Assembly: GCF_021390425.1 (NCBI RefSeq) | Contig: NZ_JAJUWY010000001.1 | Coordinates: 186,001-250,000, forward strand | Length of the DNA: 64,000 bases | Direction: 5' to 3' | Source of the DNA: Lysobacter sp. GX 14042 | GTDB lineage: Bacteria > Pseudomonadota > Gammaproteobacteria > Xanthomonadales > Xanthomonadaceae | Shown: in pieces, positions 20,679 through 27,172 of the stretch | Position numbering within the stretch: the first letter of the stretch is position 1 | Layout of the letters: each line of letters opens with the position of its first letter | Position numbers and translations under genes: made by a program | The notes under the pieces: generated by a model | Told to the model about the DNA's origin: nothing | What the model saw: the letters and a program-made list of their open reading frames with translations, nothing else | Databases searched by the model: none

Positions 20679-21257
20679 TCAGCGCGCCCCGGCGTGCCCA
20701 GGGTAGCGGGTGAAGATCTGCTGGATCGCGGCGTCGGCAGCCGCCGCCCGCGCTGCCGCTTCCTGCTGGGTCACCCGGCCGACGGCGGCGCCGGTCCACA
20801 GCAGGTGGTTGCGCGCGGCATCGACCACATCGACGCTGAGAGTGCCTTCGGTGTAGTCGCGCACGCGGGTCTCGTCGTGCCAGAACGGCACCGCGACGTA
20901 GGTGCGCGCCCAGTAGTCGTAGTAGTAGTGGACGTCGCTGCGCGGGATGCTGTAGACGTCGGTGCGTTCGCGGATGAAGCCCTGGAAGTTGACCCGCAGG
21001 TCCGGCGCGGTCTCGTCGTAGGCGTACCCGCGCGCCTGCATCTCGCGGCGGATCGCCGACTTGACCGTGTTGGTGAGGTAGGTGGTGTACCCGGACTGTT
21101 CCATTGCCAAGGGTTCATAGAACGCGTAGCTGCGGTAGCGCGAGAAGTCCGCCCCGGGATCGGCATCGCTGGTGATGCGCGGGCCGGTGGCACAAGCGGC
21201 CAGCAACACGACGGCGAGCACCGGCAGGAGGCGCAGGGTGCGTATCAGGTTCTTCAT
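20679..21257 (-). CDS. DUF4136 family lipoprotein
   Basis: A 192-residue predicted outer-membrane or periplasmic lipoprotein. The signal peptide ends at LLAACA (lipobox, Cys at 22). The mature part follows the DUF4136 pattern: DADPGADFSRYRSYAFYEP, then TVKSAIRREMQARGYAYDETAPDLRVNF, a Tyr-rich VHYYYDYWART stretch, YTEGTLSVDVVDAARNHLLWTGAAVGRV, and a terminal helix. No enzymatic motif. The family function is unknown. It lies downstream of the cytochrome b561 gene in the same direction, separated by a GGCGGC..GCCGCC hairpin near 21314-21330. Confidence 0.85.
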   Translation of the reverse strand: MKNLIRTLRLLPVLAVVLLAACATGPRITSDADPGADFSRYRSYAFYEPLAMEQSGYTTYLTNTVKSAIRREMQARGYAYDETAPDLRVNFQGFIRERTDVYSIPRSDVHYYYDYWARTYVAVPFWHDETRVRDYTEGTLSVDVVDAARNHLLWTGAAVGRVTQQEAAARAAAADAAIQQIFTRYPGHAGAR

Positions 21258-21334
21258 GGCAATGGCTCCGGCAAGGCGGAAACGCCTCCGGACGCTAGCA
21301 CCGCGGCGGTCAGGCGGCGTGAAGCCGCCGCGAG

Positions 21335-21856
21335 TCAGAGCATGCGGCGCAATACGCGGTCGCGGCGGATGAAATGGTGGTACAGCGCCGCGGCGATGTG
21401 GACCGCCACCGCGACCGCAAGCAGCCACGCCAGCGGCGAGTGCAGGCTGCCCCAAACCCGTGCCCAACCCACTTCTTCGCCCGGCGGGAACAGGCCGATG
21501 CCGAAGGCCGAGTGGCCGTAGCCGCCACCGAGCATGATCAGCAGGCCCATGACGGGAAGTGCCAGCAACGCCGCGTAGAGCATCACGTGGCCTGCGATGA
21601 CGAAGATCGCCAAGGCCGGGTCGTTCACCGGCCGGCGGCGGCGCTGGGCGAACGCCCAGGCGATGCGCGCCAGGACCAGGACCAGCAGCAGGGTGCCGAC
21701 GCTGGTATGCCAGCCGGCGATCGTCTCCACCAGGCTGCCACCGCCCCCGTCCAGGCGCTCGAAGAACTTGACGAACTGCAGCAGCACGAGGACCGCCATC
21801 GACCAGTGCAGCAGGCGGGTGACCAGTCCGTAGCGTTCCGGGGAATCGTGCAGCAT
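21335..21856 (-). CDS. Cytochrome b561 family protein
   Basis: A 173-residue four-helix membrane di-heme cytochrome b. Likely heme ligands are the His of LLHWSM in helix 1, GWHTSVGT at the start of helix 2, and VHIAAALYHHF in helix 4; a further His is in GHVMLYAALL. These proteins pass electrons between quinone and periplasmic acceptors; some act as superoxide oxidases. Start 21856 (MLHDSPERYGL) is the family start. It is divergent from the small Cys-rich gene at 21933, with 76 nt between them. Confidence 0.9.
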   Translation of the reverse strand: MLHDSPERYGLVTRLLHWSMAVLVLLQFVKFFERLDGGGGSLVETIAGWHTSVGTLLLVLVLARIAWAFAQRRRRPVNDPALAIFVIAGHVMLYAALLALPVMGLLIMLGGGYGHSAFGIGLFPPGEEVGWARVWGSLHSPLAWLLAVAVAVHIAAALYHHFIRRDRVLRRML

Positions 21857-21932
21857 CGGCAAGCATCCTGTGGGCAGGAGCGGCCGATGATACCCGGCGC
21901 CAATCCGCTCCGGTGACGTTATCCTTGGCGGG

Positions 21933-22136
21933 ATGCAGGAAGTACAGCCGTTGCCGAGCGTGCCGGCGGATGACCCACCGCCACGCAAACCCGAAGCCCC
22001 GCTGCCGTCCGAGTGTTGTGAAAGCGGCTGCGACCCATGCGTCTACGACACCTATGCCGATGAACTGGAGTGGTACCGGAAGGCCCTGGCGGCGTGGCGC
22101 GAGCGCCATCCCGGGGCCGTGGGGCAGGAACCCTGA
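21933..22136 (+). CDS. Oxidoreductase-like domain protein, small Cys-rich
   Basis: 67 residues. After a Pro-rich head comes the conserved block SECCESGCDPCVYDTYADEL (residues 26-45) followed by EWYRKALAAWRERHP. This Cys pattern and the CVYD..Y..EL motif match the oxidoreductase-like domain found at the N-terminus of some eukaryotic oxidoreductase-like proteins and as free-standing small proteins in proteobacteria. The four close Cys residues suggest metal or Fe-S binding, but this is not shown. Function unknown. The next gene starts 33 nt downstream in the same direction. Confidence 0.8.
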   Translation: MQEVQPLPSVPADDPPPRKPEAPLPSECCESGCDPCVYDTYADELEWYRKALAAWRERHPGAVGQEP

Positions 22137-22169
22137 GCAGCCGGGCGACAGGCCCGAGGCTGGATCGAG

Positions 22170-22754
22170 ATGAACGCACGAGCATTGAAGTGGTCCGTGT
22201 CGGCCGGCATCGCGCTAGGCCTTTCGGGATGTGCCACGGTCGGCGGCCCGCCGGCGGCGATGGGATACGACGACCACATCGCGGCGGCCCAGGCCGCCCA
22301 GGCCTCCGGTTCCGCAACCGCGGCACTCGAGGCGTATCGCGGGGCGATCGCGGCCGACCCGGCCCGCAAGCTGCCATGGCTGGAGACGGCCCGGCTGGAG
22401 GCGGAGCAGCGGCGCCCGGTCGACGCGCTGGTTGCGATCCAGGAGGTGCTGCGCCGTGACCCGGCCGACCTGGACGCCAGCATGCTCTATCTCGACGTGG
22501 TGCTGCAGCTGGCGGGCGAAGGCATCGCGCGGCTGCGGACGCTGGCGCCGGAGCACCGCGCCGCCTACCTCGAGCGCTCGCAGGCGCTGGTGGAGGAAGC
22601 GATCGAGCTGTTCGGCGACCGGATGGTGCCGGCCGAGCTGAGGTCGCGCTACGGCACCGAGGCGGTCGAGCGCTACCGCCGCAACCTGCCACCGGTGACG
22701 CCGCCAGACGGCAAGAAGATATCCGATCCGCTGGACGTGCTCGGAGGCGGCTGA
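22170..22754 (+). CDS. TPR-repeat lipoprotein
   Basis: 194 residues. The signal peptide ends in LGLSGCA (lipobox Cys). The mature part has helical repeats of TPR type: HIAAAQAAQASGSATAALEAYRGAIAADP, then ETARLEAEQRRPVDALVAIQEVLRRDPAD, with the A..Y..A..ADP spacing. The C-terminal third is Arg/Glu-rich and not assigned. It probably acts as an envelope scaffold, though no partner is evident. Its last 82 nt overlap the 3' end of the convergent flavoprotein gene. Confidence 0.75.
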   Translation: MNARALKWSVSAGIALGLSGCATVGGPPAAMGYDDHIAAAQAAQASGSATAALEAYRGAIAADPARKLPWLETARLEAEQRRPVDALVAIQEVLRRDPADLDASMLYLDVVLQLAGEGIARLRTLAPEHRAAYLERSQALVEEAIELFGDRMVPAELRSRYGTEAVERYRRNLPPVTPPDGKKISDPLDVLGGG

Positions 22755-24022
22755 GTAGCCAGCCAGCGGGCGGCCGCGCGTCCGGCGCGATGGCCGCTGG
22801 CGAAGCAGGCGGTGAGCAGATAGCCGCCGGTCGGGGCCTCCCAGTCGAGCATCTCGCCGGCGGCGAACACCCCGGGGCGGCGGTCCAGCATCAGGGTGGC
22901 CGGGTCGAGCGCCTCCAGCCGGATCCCGCCGGCGCTGCTGATCACCTCCGGCAGCGGGCGTGGCCGCAGCAGGGTCAGCGGCAGGCGCTTGAGGGTACCG
23001 GCGAGCGTGTGCGGGTCATCCAGCCCGCCGCGGCCGAGGACCTCGTGCAGCAGGCCCACCCGTGGTCCGTCCAGGCCGGCCTGCCGCCGCAGGTGCTCGG
23101 CAAGGCTGCGCTTGCCGCGGGGGCGGGCCAGCTCGCGTTGCAGACGCTCGATCGGTCGTCCCGGCACCAGGTCCAGCAGGAGGGTTGCGCTGCCGTCGCG
23201 GGTGATCGCATCGCGCAGCGGGGCCGACAGCGCGTAGACCAGGCTGCCCTCCAGGCCGTATTCGCTGATCACGCATTCACCCTGCAGGCCGTCGGCCCCG
23301 GTGTCCGTGCCGAAGTGTGCGACCACCGGTTTCAGCGGCGCGCCGGCATGGCGCCCGCGGAAGTGGGCGCTCCACCCGACATCGAATCCGCAGTTGGCCG
23401 GCTGCAACGGCGTGGTCTCCACGCCCGACTCCCGCAGCCAGGGCAGCCATTCGCCGTCCGACCCCAGCTGCGGCCAGCTGCCGCCGCCAAGCGCCAGCAC
23501 CACCGCCCCGGCCTGCAGGCGCAGCCCGCCGTCCGGGGTGGTGAAGCGCAGGGCACCTTCTGCGTCCCAGCCGGTCCAGCGGTGCTGGACGTGGAAGCGC
23601 ACGCCGCTCTCGCGCAGGCGGCGGACCCAACCGCGCAGGAGCGGGGCGGCCTTGCGGTCCAGCGGGAAGACCCGGCCGGAGCTGCCGACATAGGTTTCCA
23701 CGCCCAGTCCCGCCGCCCAGTCGCGCAGGGCGGCGGCATCGAATCCGTCCAGCCAGGCCGCGACCTCCTCCTGCCGCTCCCGGTAACGGCTATCGAAAGC
23801 CGGGCGCGGCTCGCCATGGGTCAGGTTGAGCCCGCCCTTGCCGGCAATCAGGAACTTGCGGCCGACCGAACCCTTGGCCTCGAACACGTCGACCTCCAGC
23901 CCGGCCGCACGCGCGACCTCGGCCGCCATCAGGCCCGCCGGACCACCGCCGATGACGGCGAGTCCAGCGAGCCGCCCCGGTGGGCTGTCGGGGCAGGGCG
24001 GGGGCAGGGGGCGTGCGGTCAT
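22673..24022 (-). CDS. HI0933-family (BaiN-like) NAD(P)/FAD flavoprotein
   Basis: A 449-residue FAD protein of the HI0933/YhiN family, subgroup of the TIGR03862 kind. The dinucleotide-binding GGGPAG is at 25-30, followed by the acidic FEAKGSVGRKFLIAGKGGLNLTH segment. Other blocks are VVLALGGGSWPQLGSDG near 175 and the C-terminal GGIRLEALDPATLMLDRRPGVFAAGEMLDWEAPTGGYLLT, the second FAD contact. The reaction is unknown; one family member is a bile-acid reductase, but this cannot be transferred. The last ~25 residues are antisense to the TPR gene and look nonconserved. Its start overlaps the dinB stop by 4 nt, so both are in one transcript. Confidence 0.85.
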   Translation of the reverse strand: MTARPLPPPCPDSPPGRLAGLAVIGGGPAGLMAAEVARAAGLEVDVFEAKGSVGRKFLIAGKGGLNLTHGEPRPAFDSRYRERQEEVAAWLDGFDAAALRDWAAGLGVETYVGSSGRVFPLDRKAAPLLRGWVRRLRESGVRFHVQHRWTGWDAEGALRFTTPDGGLRLQAGAVVLALGGGSWPQLGSDGEWLPWLRESGVETTPLQPANCGFDVGWSAHFRGRHAGAPLKPVVAHFGTDTGADGLQGECVISEYGLEGSLVYALSAPLRDAITRDGSATLLLDLVPGRPIERLQRELARPRGKRSLAEHLRRQAGLDGPRVGLLHEVLGRGGLDDPHTLAGTLKRLPLTLLRPRPLPEVISSAGGIRLEALDPATLMLDRRPGVFAAGEMLDWEAPTGGYLLTACFASGHRAGRAAARWLATQPPPSTSSGSDIFLPSGGVTGGRLRR

Positions 24023-25116
24023 GCGGGAACCCGGATGGCAGGGGTGGCGAACAGGTCCTGCTGCGCCAGGGCGAGGTCGCGGTCGACGAAGCCGGACAGG
24101 CCGACCCCGACCAGCCGGTAGCGGGTGTCGGCCGGCAGCTCGACCCGGGCACGCAGGGCGCAGGCGATCGCGGCAAGCTCGTCCAGGCTGGCCGGCGGCA
24201 CCGGTGGGGTGAGGCTGCGGGTGAGGATGCGGAACTCGCGGGTCTTGAGCTTGAGCACCACGGTACGGGCCAGGCGGGCCTGCTCGCGCTGGTAGCCGGC
24301 CCAGGTGCCCTCGGCCAGGCGGCGGATGTGCGGCTCCAGCGCGTCCATCGGCAGGTCGTGCTGGAAGGTGTCCTCCGAGGAGATCTGCACGGTGGGGCGG
24401 CTGGCGCGCACCGGGTTCCCGTCGATGCCGAGCGACAGCTCGTGCAGGCGGCGGCCCCAGCGGCCGAAGCGTTCCTCCAGTGCCGCTGCCGGCCAGGCGC
24501 GCAATTCCGCGACGGTCCGTACGCCCAGTGCCTCGAGCCTGCCCTGCATCACCTTCCCCACCCCCGGCAGGCGGCCAACCGGCAGCGGCGCCAGGAAGGC
24601 GAGCGCTTCGCGGGGGCGTACCACGCACAGTCCGTCGGGCTTGTTCTGGTCGGAGGCGATCTTGGCCAGGAACTTGTTGGGCGCCACCCCGGCCGAGGCG
24701 GTGAGTCCGGTCCCGGCGCGGATGTCGGCGCGGATCGACTCGGCGATCGCGGTGGCCGAGGGCAGCGCGCTCAGCGGGTCGGTGACGTCCAGGTAGGCCT
24801 CGTCGAGCGAGAGCGGCTCGACCAGCGGGGTATGCCGGGCGAAGATCGCCCGCACCTGGCGGGAAACCGCCTTGTAGCGGGTGAAGTCCGGCGGGACGAA
24901 CACCGCCTGCGGGCACAGGCGCTCGGCCCGGGCAGCGGGCATCGCCGAGCGCACGCCGAAGCGCCGCGCCTCGTAGCTGGCGGCACAGACCACCGAGCGC
25001 CTCCCGCGCCAGGCCACCACCACCGGCTGGCCGCGCAGCGACGGGTCATCGCGCTGCTCGACAGAGGCGTAGAACGCGTCCATGTCGACGTGGATGATCT
25101 TGCGTGGTGCGGCCAT
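24019..25116 (-). CDS. dinB: DNA polymerase IV
   Basis: A Y-family translesion polymerase, 365 residues. Catalytic acidic residues are Asp11 in HVDMDAFYASVE and Asp105-Glu106 in LSLDEAYLDVT. The finger and palm motifs YEARRFGVRSAMP and GVAPNKFLAKIASDQNKPDG are complete, as is the helix-hairpin-helix RLPGVGKVMQGRLEALG. The C-terminus lacks an obvious QxxLF-type clamp-binding end, but LAQQDLFATP near the end (QQDLF) fits that role. Start 25116 (MAAPRKIIHVDMD) matches homologues. It is followed by the overlapping flavoprotein gene. No LexA box was recognised upstream. Confidence 0.94.
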   Translation of the reverse strand: MAAPRKIIHVDMDAFYASVEQRDDPSLRGQPVVVAWRGRRSVVCAASYEARRFGVRSAMPAARAERLCPQAVFVPPDFTRYKAVSRQVRAIFARHTPLVEPLSLDEAYLDVTDPLSALPSATAIAESIRADIRAGTGLTASAGVAPNKFLAKIASDQNKPDGLCVVRPREALAFLAPLPVGRLPGVGKVMQGRLEALGVRTVAELRAWPAAALEERFGRWGRRLHELSLGIDGNPVRASRPTVQISSEDTFQHDLPMDALEPHIRRLAEGTWAGYQREQARLARTVVLKLKTREFRILTRSLTPPVPPASLDELAAIACALRARVELPADTRYRLVGVGLSGFVDRDLALAQQDLFATPAIRVPA

Positions 25117-25198
25117 GGCCCATTTTCGCGCCAACGCGATGCTTTTGCTTGCACCCGTGCTCTGGCAGTCTGGGCCGCACACTTCCGGGGACGCCCGC

Positions 25199-25816
25199 AT
25201 GCCGCGCCGTCATTTCTCGATGTTCCGCGAGTTCCATCTCGCCGACTGGTTCACCCTTGCCAACGCCTTCTGCGGCACCGGGGCGATCTTCGCCGCCATG
25301 CGTTTCCTGCAGGAGGGCGGGGTGGCCGACCTGATGGTCGGCATGGCCCTGATCCCGCTGGCGTTCGTGTTCGATGCGGTGGACGGACGGGTCGCACGCT
25401 GGCGCAAGTCCGCGTCGACCCTGGGCCGTGAGCTCGATTCGCTGGCCGACGTGATCTCCTTCGGGGTGGCGCCCGCCGCGCTGGGCTACGCCTGCGGCCT
25501 GCAGGGTGGCTGGGACTGGGTGGTGCTGAGCTATTTCGTCGGCTGCGGGGTCAGCCGGCTGGCCCGCTACAACGTCACCGCCGAGCAGCTGTCGGGTGAC
25601 GAGGGCAAGGTGAAGTACTTCGAGGGCACGCCGATTCCCACCAGCCTGGCGCTGGTGGTGGTGCTGTGGATCGCGGCCGGCAAGGGGGCGATCGGTGCGG
25701 ACCTGTGGCTGGGCATGTGGAAGCTGGGCCCGTGGCAGTTCCATCCGCTGGTGCTGATGTTCGCCCTGTCCGGGACGCTGATGATCAGCAAGACCCTGCG
25801 CATCCCCAAGCCCTGA
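25199..25816 (+). CDS. pssA: CDP-diacylglycerol--serine O-phosphatidyltransferase
   Basis: Makes phosphatidylserine, the precursor of phosphatidylethanolamine, at the inner membrane. The 205-residue product is of the membrane-embedded CDP-alcohol phosphotransferase type, unlike the soluble E. coli Pss. The family signature DAVDGRVARWRKSAST, then LGRELDSLAD, gives D-x2-D-G-x2-A-R-x8-G-x3-D-x3-D. PS-synthase-specific VISFGVAPAAL and GCGVSRLARYNVTAE follow. About six hydrophobic segments. The start ATG at 25199 gives MPRRHFSMFREFHLADWFTLANAFCG, the family start. It is divergent from dinB, with 82 nt between start codons. Confidence 0.93.
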   Translation: MPRRHFSMFREFHLADWFTLANAFCGTGAIFAAMRFLQEGGVADLMVGMALIPLAFVFDAVDGRVARWRKSASTLGRELDSLADVISFGVAPAALGYACGLQGGWDWVVLSYFVGCGVSRLARYNVTAEQLSGDEGKVKYFEGTPIPTSLALVVVLWIAAGKGAIGADLWLGMWKLGPWQFHPLVLMFALSGTLMISKTLRIPKP

Positions 25817-25882
25817 GCGGGCGACGCATCCATCACGGGCGGCGGGAGAGACTCCCGGCAGTCGAATACCGGAAGCCCCTGC

Positions 25883-26086
25883 ATGAGTGCACGACCGTTC
25901 ATCCGTTCCCGCAGTGACCGCATGATCGCCGGCGTGATGGGCGGGATCGCCCGTCGCTTCGGCTGGAGCTCCAACCTGCTGCGGGTGGTCTTCGTACTGG
26001 TGTCGATCCTCTCGGCGGGTTTCCCGGGGATCCTGGTCTACCTGATCCTGTGGCTGCTGATGCCCGACGAAGGCAACCTCGCCTGA
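25883..26086 (+). CDS. PspC domain protein
   Basis: 67 residues: RSRSDRMIAGVMGGIARRFGWSSNLLRVVFVLVSIL followed by a hydrophobic helix and LWLLMPDEGN. This is the minimal PspC domain, a small membrane protein related to the phage-shock envelope-stress system. No pspA or pspB is nearby, so it may act on its own. The gene lies 66 nt after pssA in the same direction and 10 nt before the next gene, and could be cotranscribed with both. Confidence 0.85.
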   Translation: MSARPFIRSRSDRMIAGVMGGIARRFGWSSNLLRVVFVLVSILSAGFPGILVYLILWLLMPDEGNLA

Positions 26087-26096
26087 GCCGCCGACG

Positions 26097-26531
26097 GTGG
26101 CGCGCCTGCTGCTGGTGGCGGGAATGGCGTGGACGCTGCCCAATACCCTCGCCGGGCTGCTGCTCGGCGTTGGCGCAATGGCGGCGGGAGCCCGCGCAGC
26201 CTGGCAACCGGCGGAACTTGCGCTGGTGTTCAACCGCTACCCGTGGGGACCGGGCGGCGCCCTGACGCTGGGCAACGTGATCCTCAACACCGGCCATGGC
26301 CTGCAGGTGCCATGCCGCACCTATGCCTGCCGTGCCGGGCGGAGCGATGCGCCGCCGGTGGTGCTGGCCGACCACGAGCGTGCGCACGTGCTGCAGTACA
26401 TGGTGTTGGGGCCGTTGTTCCTGCCGCTGTACCTGCTGTGCGGCGGCATCGGCGTGCGCAACCGCTTCGAGCGGGCCGCCGACCGTTACGCGGCGACCGG
26501 GGCCGGCTGGTGGCCATGGCCGCGGCCTTGA
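26097..26531 (+). CDS. Small membrane protein with M48-like HExxH and ExxADxxA motifs
   Basis: 144 residues starting with GTG, 10 nt after the PspC gene. Hydrophobic segments lie at about 3-30 and 101-119. His93-Glu94-xx-His97 (DHERAHVLQY) forms an HExxH motif, and 27 residues later comes Glu125-xx-Ala-Asp-xx-Ala (FERAADRYA). That pairing matches the zinc site of M48-type (HtpX/Ste24) peptidases, in which the third ligand is the Glu of ExxADxxA. The protein is half the usual M48 length and I cannot place other M48 features, so peptidase activity is a hypothesis. I do not recognise a named family for it. Confidence 0.7.
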   Translation: MARLLLVAGMAWTLPNTLAGLLLGVGAMAAGARAAWQPAELALVFNRYPWGPGGALTLGNVILNTGHGLQVPCRTYACRAGRSDAPPVVLADHERAHVLQYMVLGPLFLPLYLLCGGIGVRNRFERAADRYAATGAGWWPWPRP

Positions 26532-26547
26532 GTGGCGGGCGCGCCCG

Positions 26548-26565
26548 GGTAGGAAAATTCCTACC
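26548..26565. promoter_or_regulatory. AT-rich palindrome, candidate operator
   Basis: GGTAGGAAAATTCCTACC: 8-nt arms (GGTAGGAA/TTCCTACC) with a 2-nt centre. It lies 17 nt after the stop of the M48-like gene and 162 nt before the next start. It is strikingly AT-rich against its surroundings, has no T run, and so looks like a regulator-binding site. The remaining 26566-26727 stretch contains no gene I can support. Confidence 0.5.
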
Positions 26566-26727
26566 GCCCGACGGGTCTCCGGCCGACTGCGCCGGAAGCC
26601 GGCGGCCGCGATCATGCCTGCGCCCCGGCTGCCCAGGCCGATTCGGGCCGCCCGGGAAGGCGGCTGACACGAACGCATGGAGCCAGGCGCCGGCACCGGG
26701 GCACTTTTCTTTGCTGCGAGGCGCCTG

Positions 26728-27000
26728 ATGAAGTATCGGATCGAGCTCCACGACGCGGCTTGCGCCGGCGGTCGCAACCTTGACGACCCTGCCAGCGAGC
26801 AGCGCTATCCCACTTTCATGCGTGCCTCGTCCGCGGCCCGGCTGGCCGCACTGAAGCTGGCGCGGATCCACCGCACCAGTGTCGGCATCCGTATCTACGA
26901 CCGTGCCGACCGGCTGACCCTGCAGGCAAGCGTCGGCGAGCCACCGCGGGTCCCGGTGCGCGCCATGGGCTACTCGCGCGCATTCGATCCGGAGGTATAA
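26728..27000 (+). CDS. Hypothetical 90-residue protein
   Basis: I do not recognise this protein. From ATG 26728 it reads MKYRIELHDAACAGGRNLDD and then a basic/hydrophobic mix with SSAARLAALKLARIHRTSVGI. There is no signal peptide, membrane segment or known motif. Codon use resembles that of its neighbours, with strong G/C in third positions, which supports it as a real gene. Its stop codon TAA is part of a TATAAT element just upstream of tRNA-Leu. Could be a small nucleic-acid-binding or regulatory protein; this is a guess. Confidence 0.55.
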   Translation: MKYRIELHDAACAGGRNLDDPASEQRYPTFMRASSAARLAALKLARIHRTSVGIRIYDRADRLTLQASVGEPPRVPVRAMGYSRAFDPEV

Positions 27001-27001
27001 T
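26996..27001 (+). promoter_or_regulatory. tRNA-Leu -10 element
   Basis: A consensus TATAAT 10 nt before the mature tRNA 5' end, overlapping the stop codon of the preceding gene. No good -35 box is visible at 16-18 nt spacing. The GC-rich stretch CCCCGGCCGCG right after it resembles a stringent discriminator. Confidence 0.6.
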
Positions 27002-27011
27002 CCCCGGCCGC

Positions 27012-27098
27012 GCCGGAGTGGCGGAACTGGTAGACGCAGCGGATTCAAAATCCGCCGGCCTTAAAACCGTGTGGGTTCGAGTCCCACCTTCGGCACCA
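27012..27098 (+). tRNA. tRNA-Leu (anticodon CAA)
   Basis: 87 nt with encoded CCA. The acceptor stem pairs GCCGGAG with CTTCGGC (one G-T pair). The D arm is followed by the anticodon stem GCGGA/TCCGC with loop TTCAAAA, giving anticodon CAA (reads UUG). A long variable arm (GGCCTTAAAACCGT region), as in class II tRNAs, and a T arm with GGTTCGAGTCC complete it. Single gene, not part of an rRNA or tRNA cluster in this window. Confidence 0.97.
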
Positions 27099-27106
27099 CG
27101 ATGCCT

Positions 27107-27133
27107 GGAGGCCCGCCCTTGCCGGCGGGCCTT
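27107..27133. terminator. Hairpin between tRNA-Leu and metX
   Basis: GGCCCGCC (27110-27117) pairs with GGCGGGCC (27124-27131), flanked by GGA and TTCC. It lies between the convergent tRNA and metX genes and can serve both directions; the T run is short. Confidence 0.65.
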
Positions 27134-27172
27134 CCTGCATTGCAGCCCCTGGGCCACCGGTGGCGCTGCGGA

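Noticed and set aside
20548-20799. Frame upstream of the lipoate ligase accessory gene
   Set aside because: It overlaps the ligase ribosome-binding region in another frame, has no recognisable sequence and runs into the next gene.
25883-27000. Possible toxin-antitoxin or stress island (PspC, small membrane protein, orphan gene)
   Set aside because: The spacing and sequences do not match known toxin-antitoxin pairs; PspC is a single domain and the others are unrelated to known toxins.
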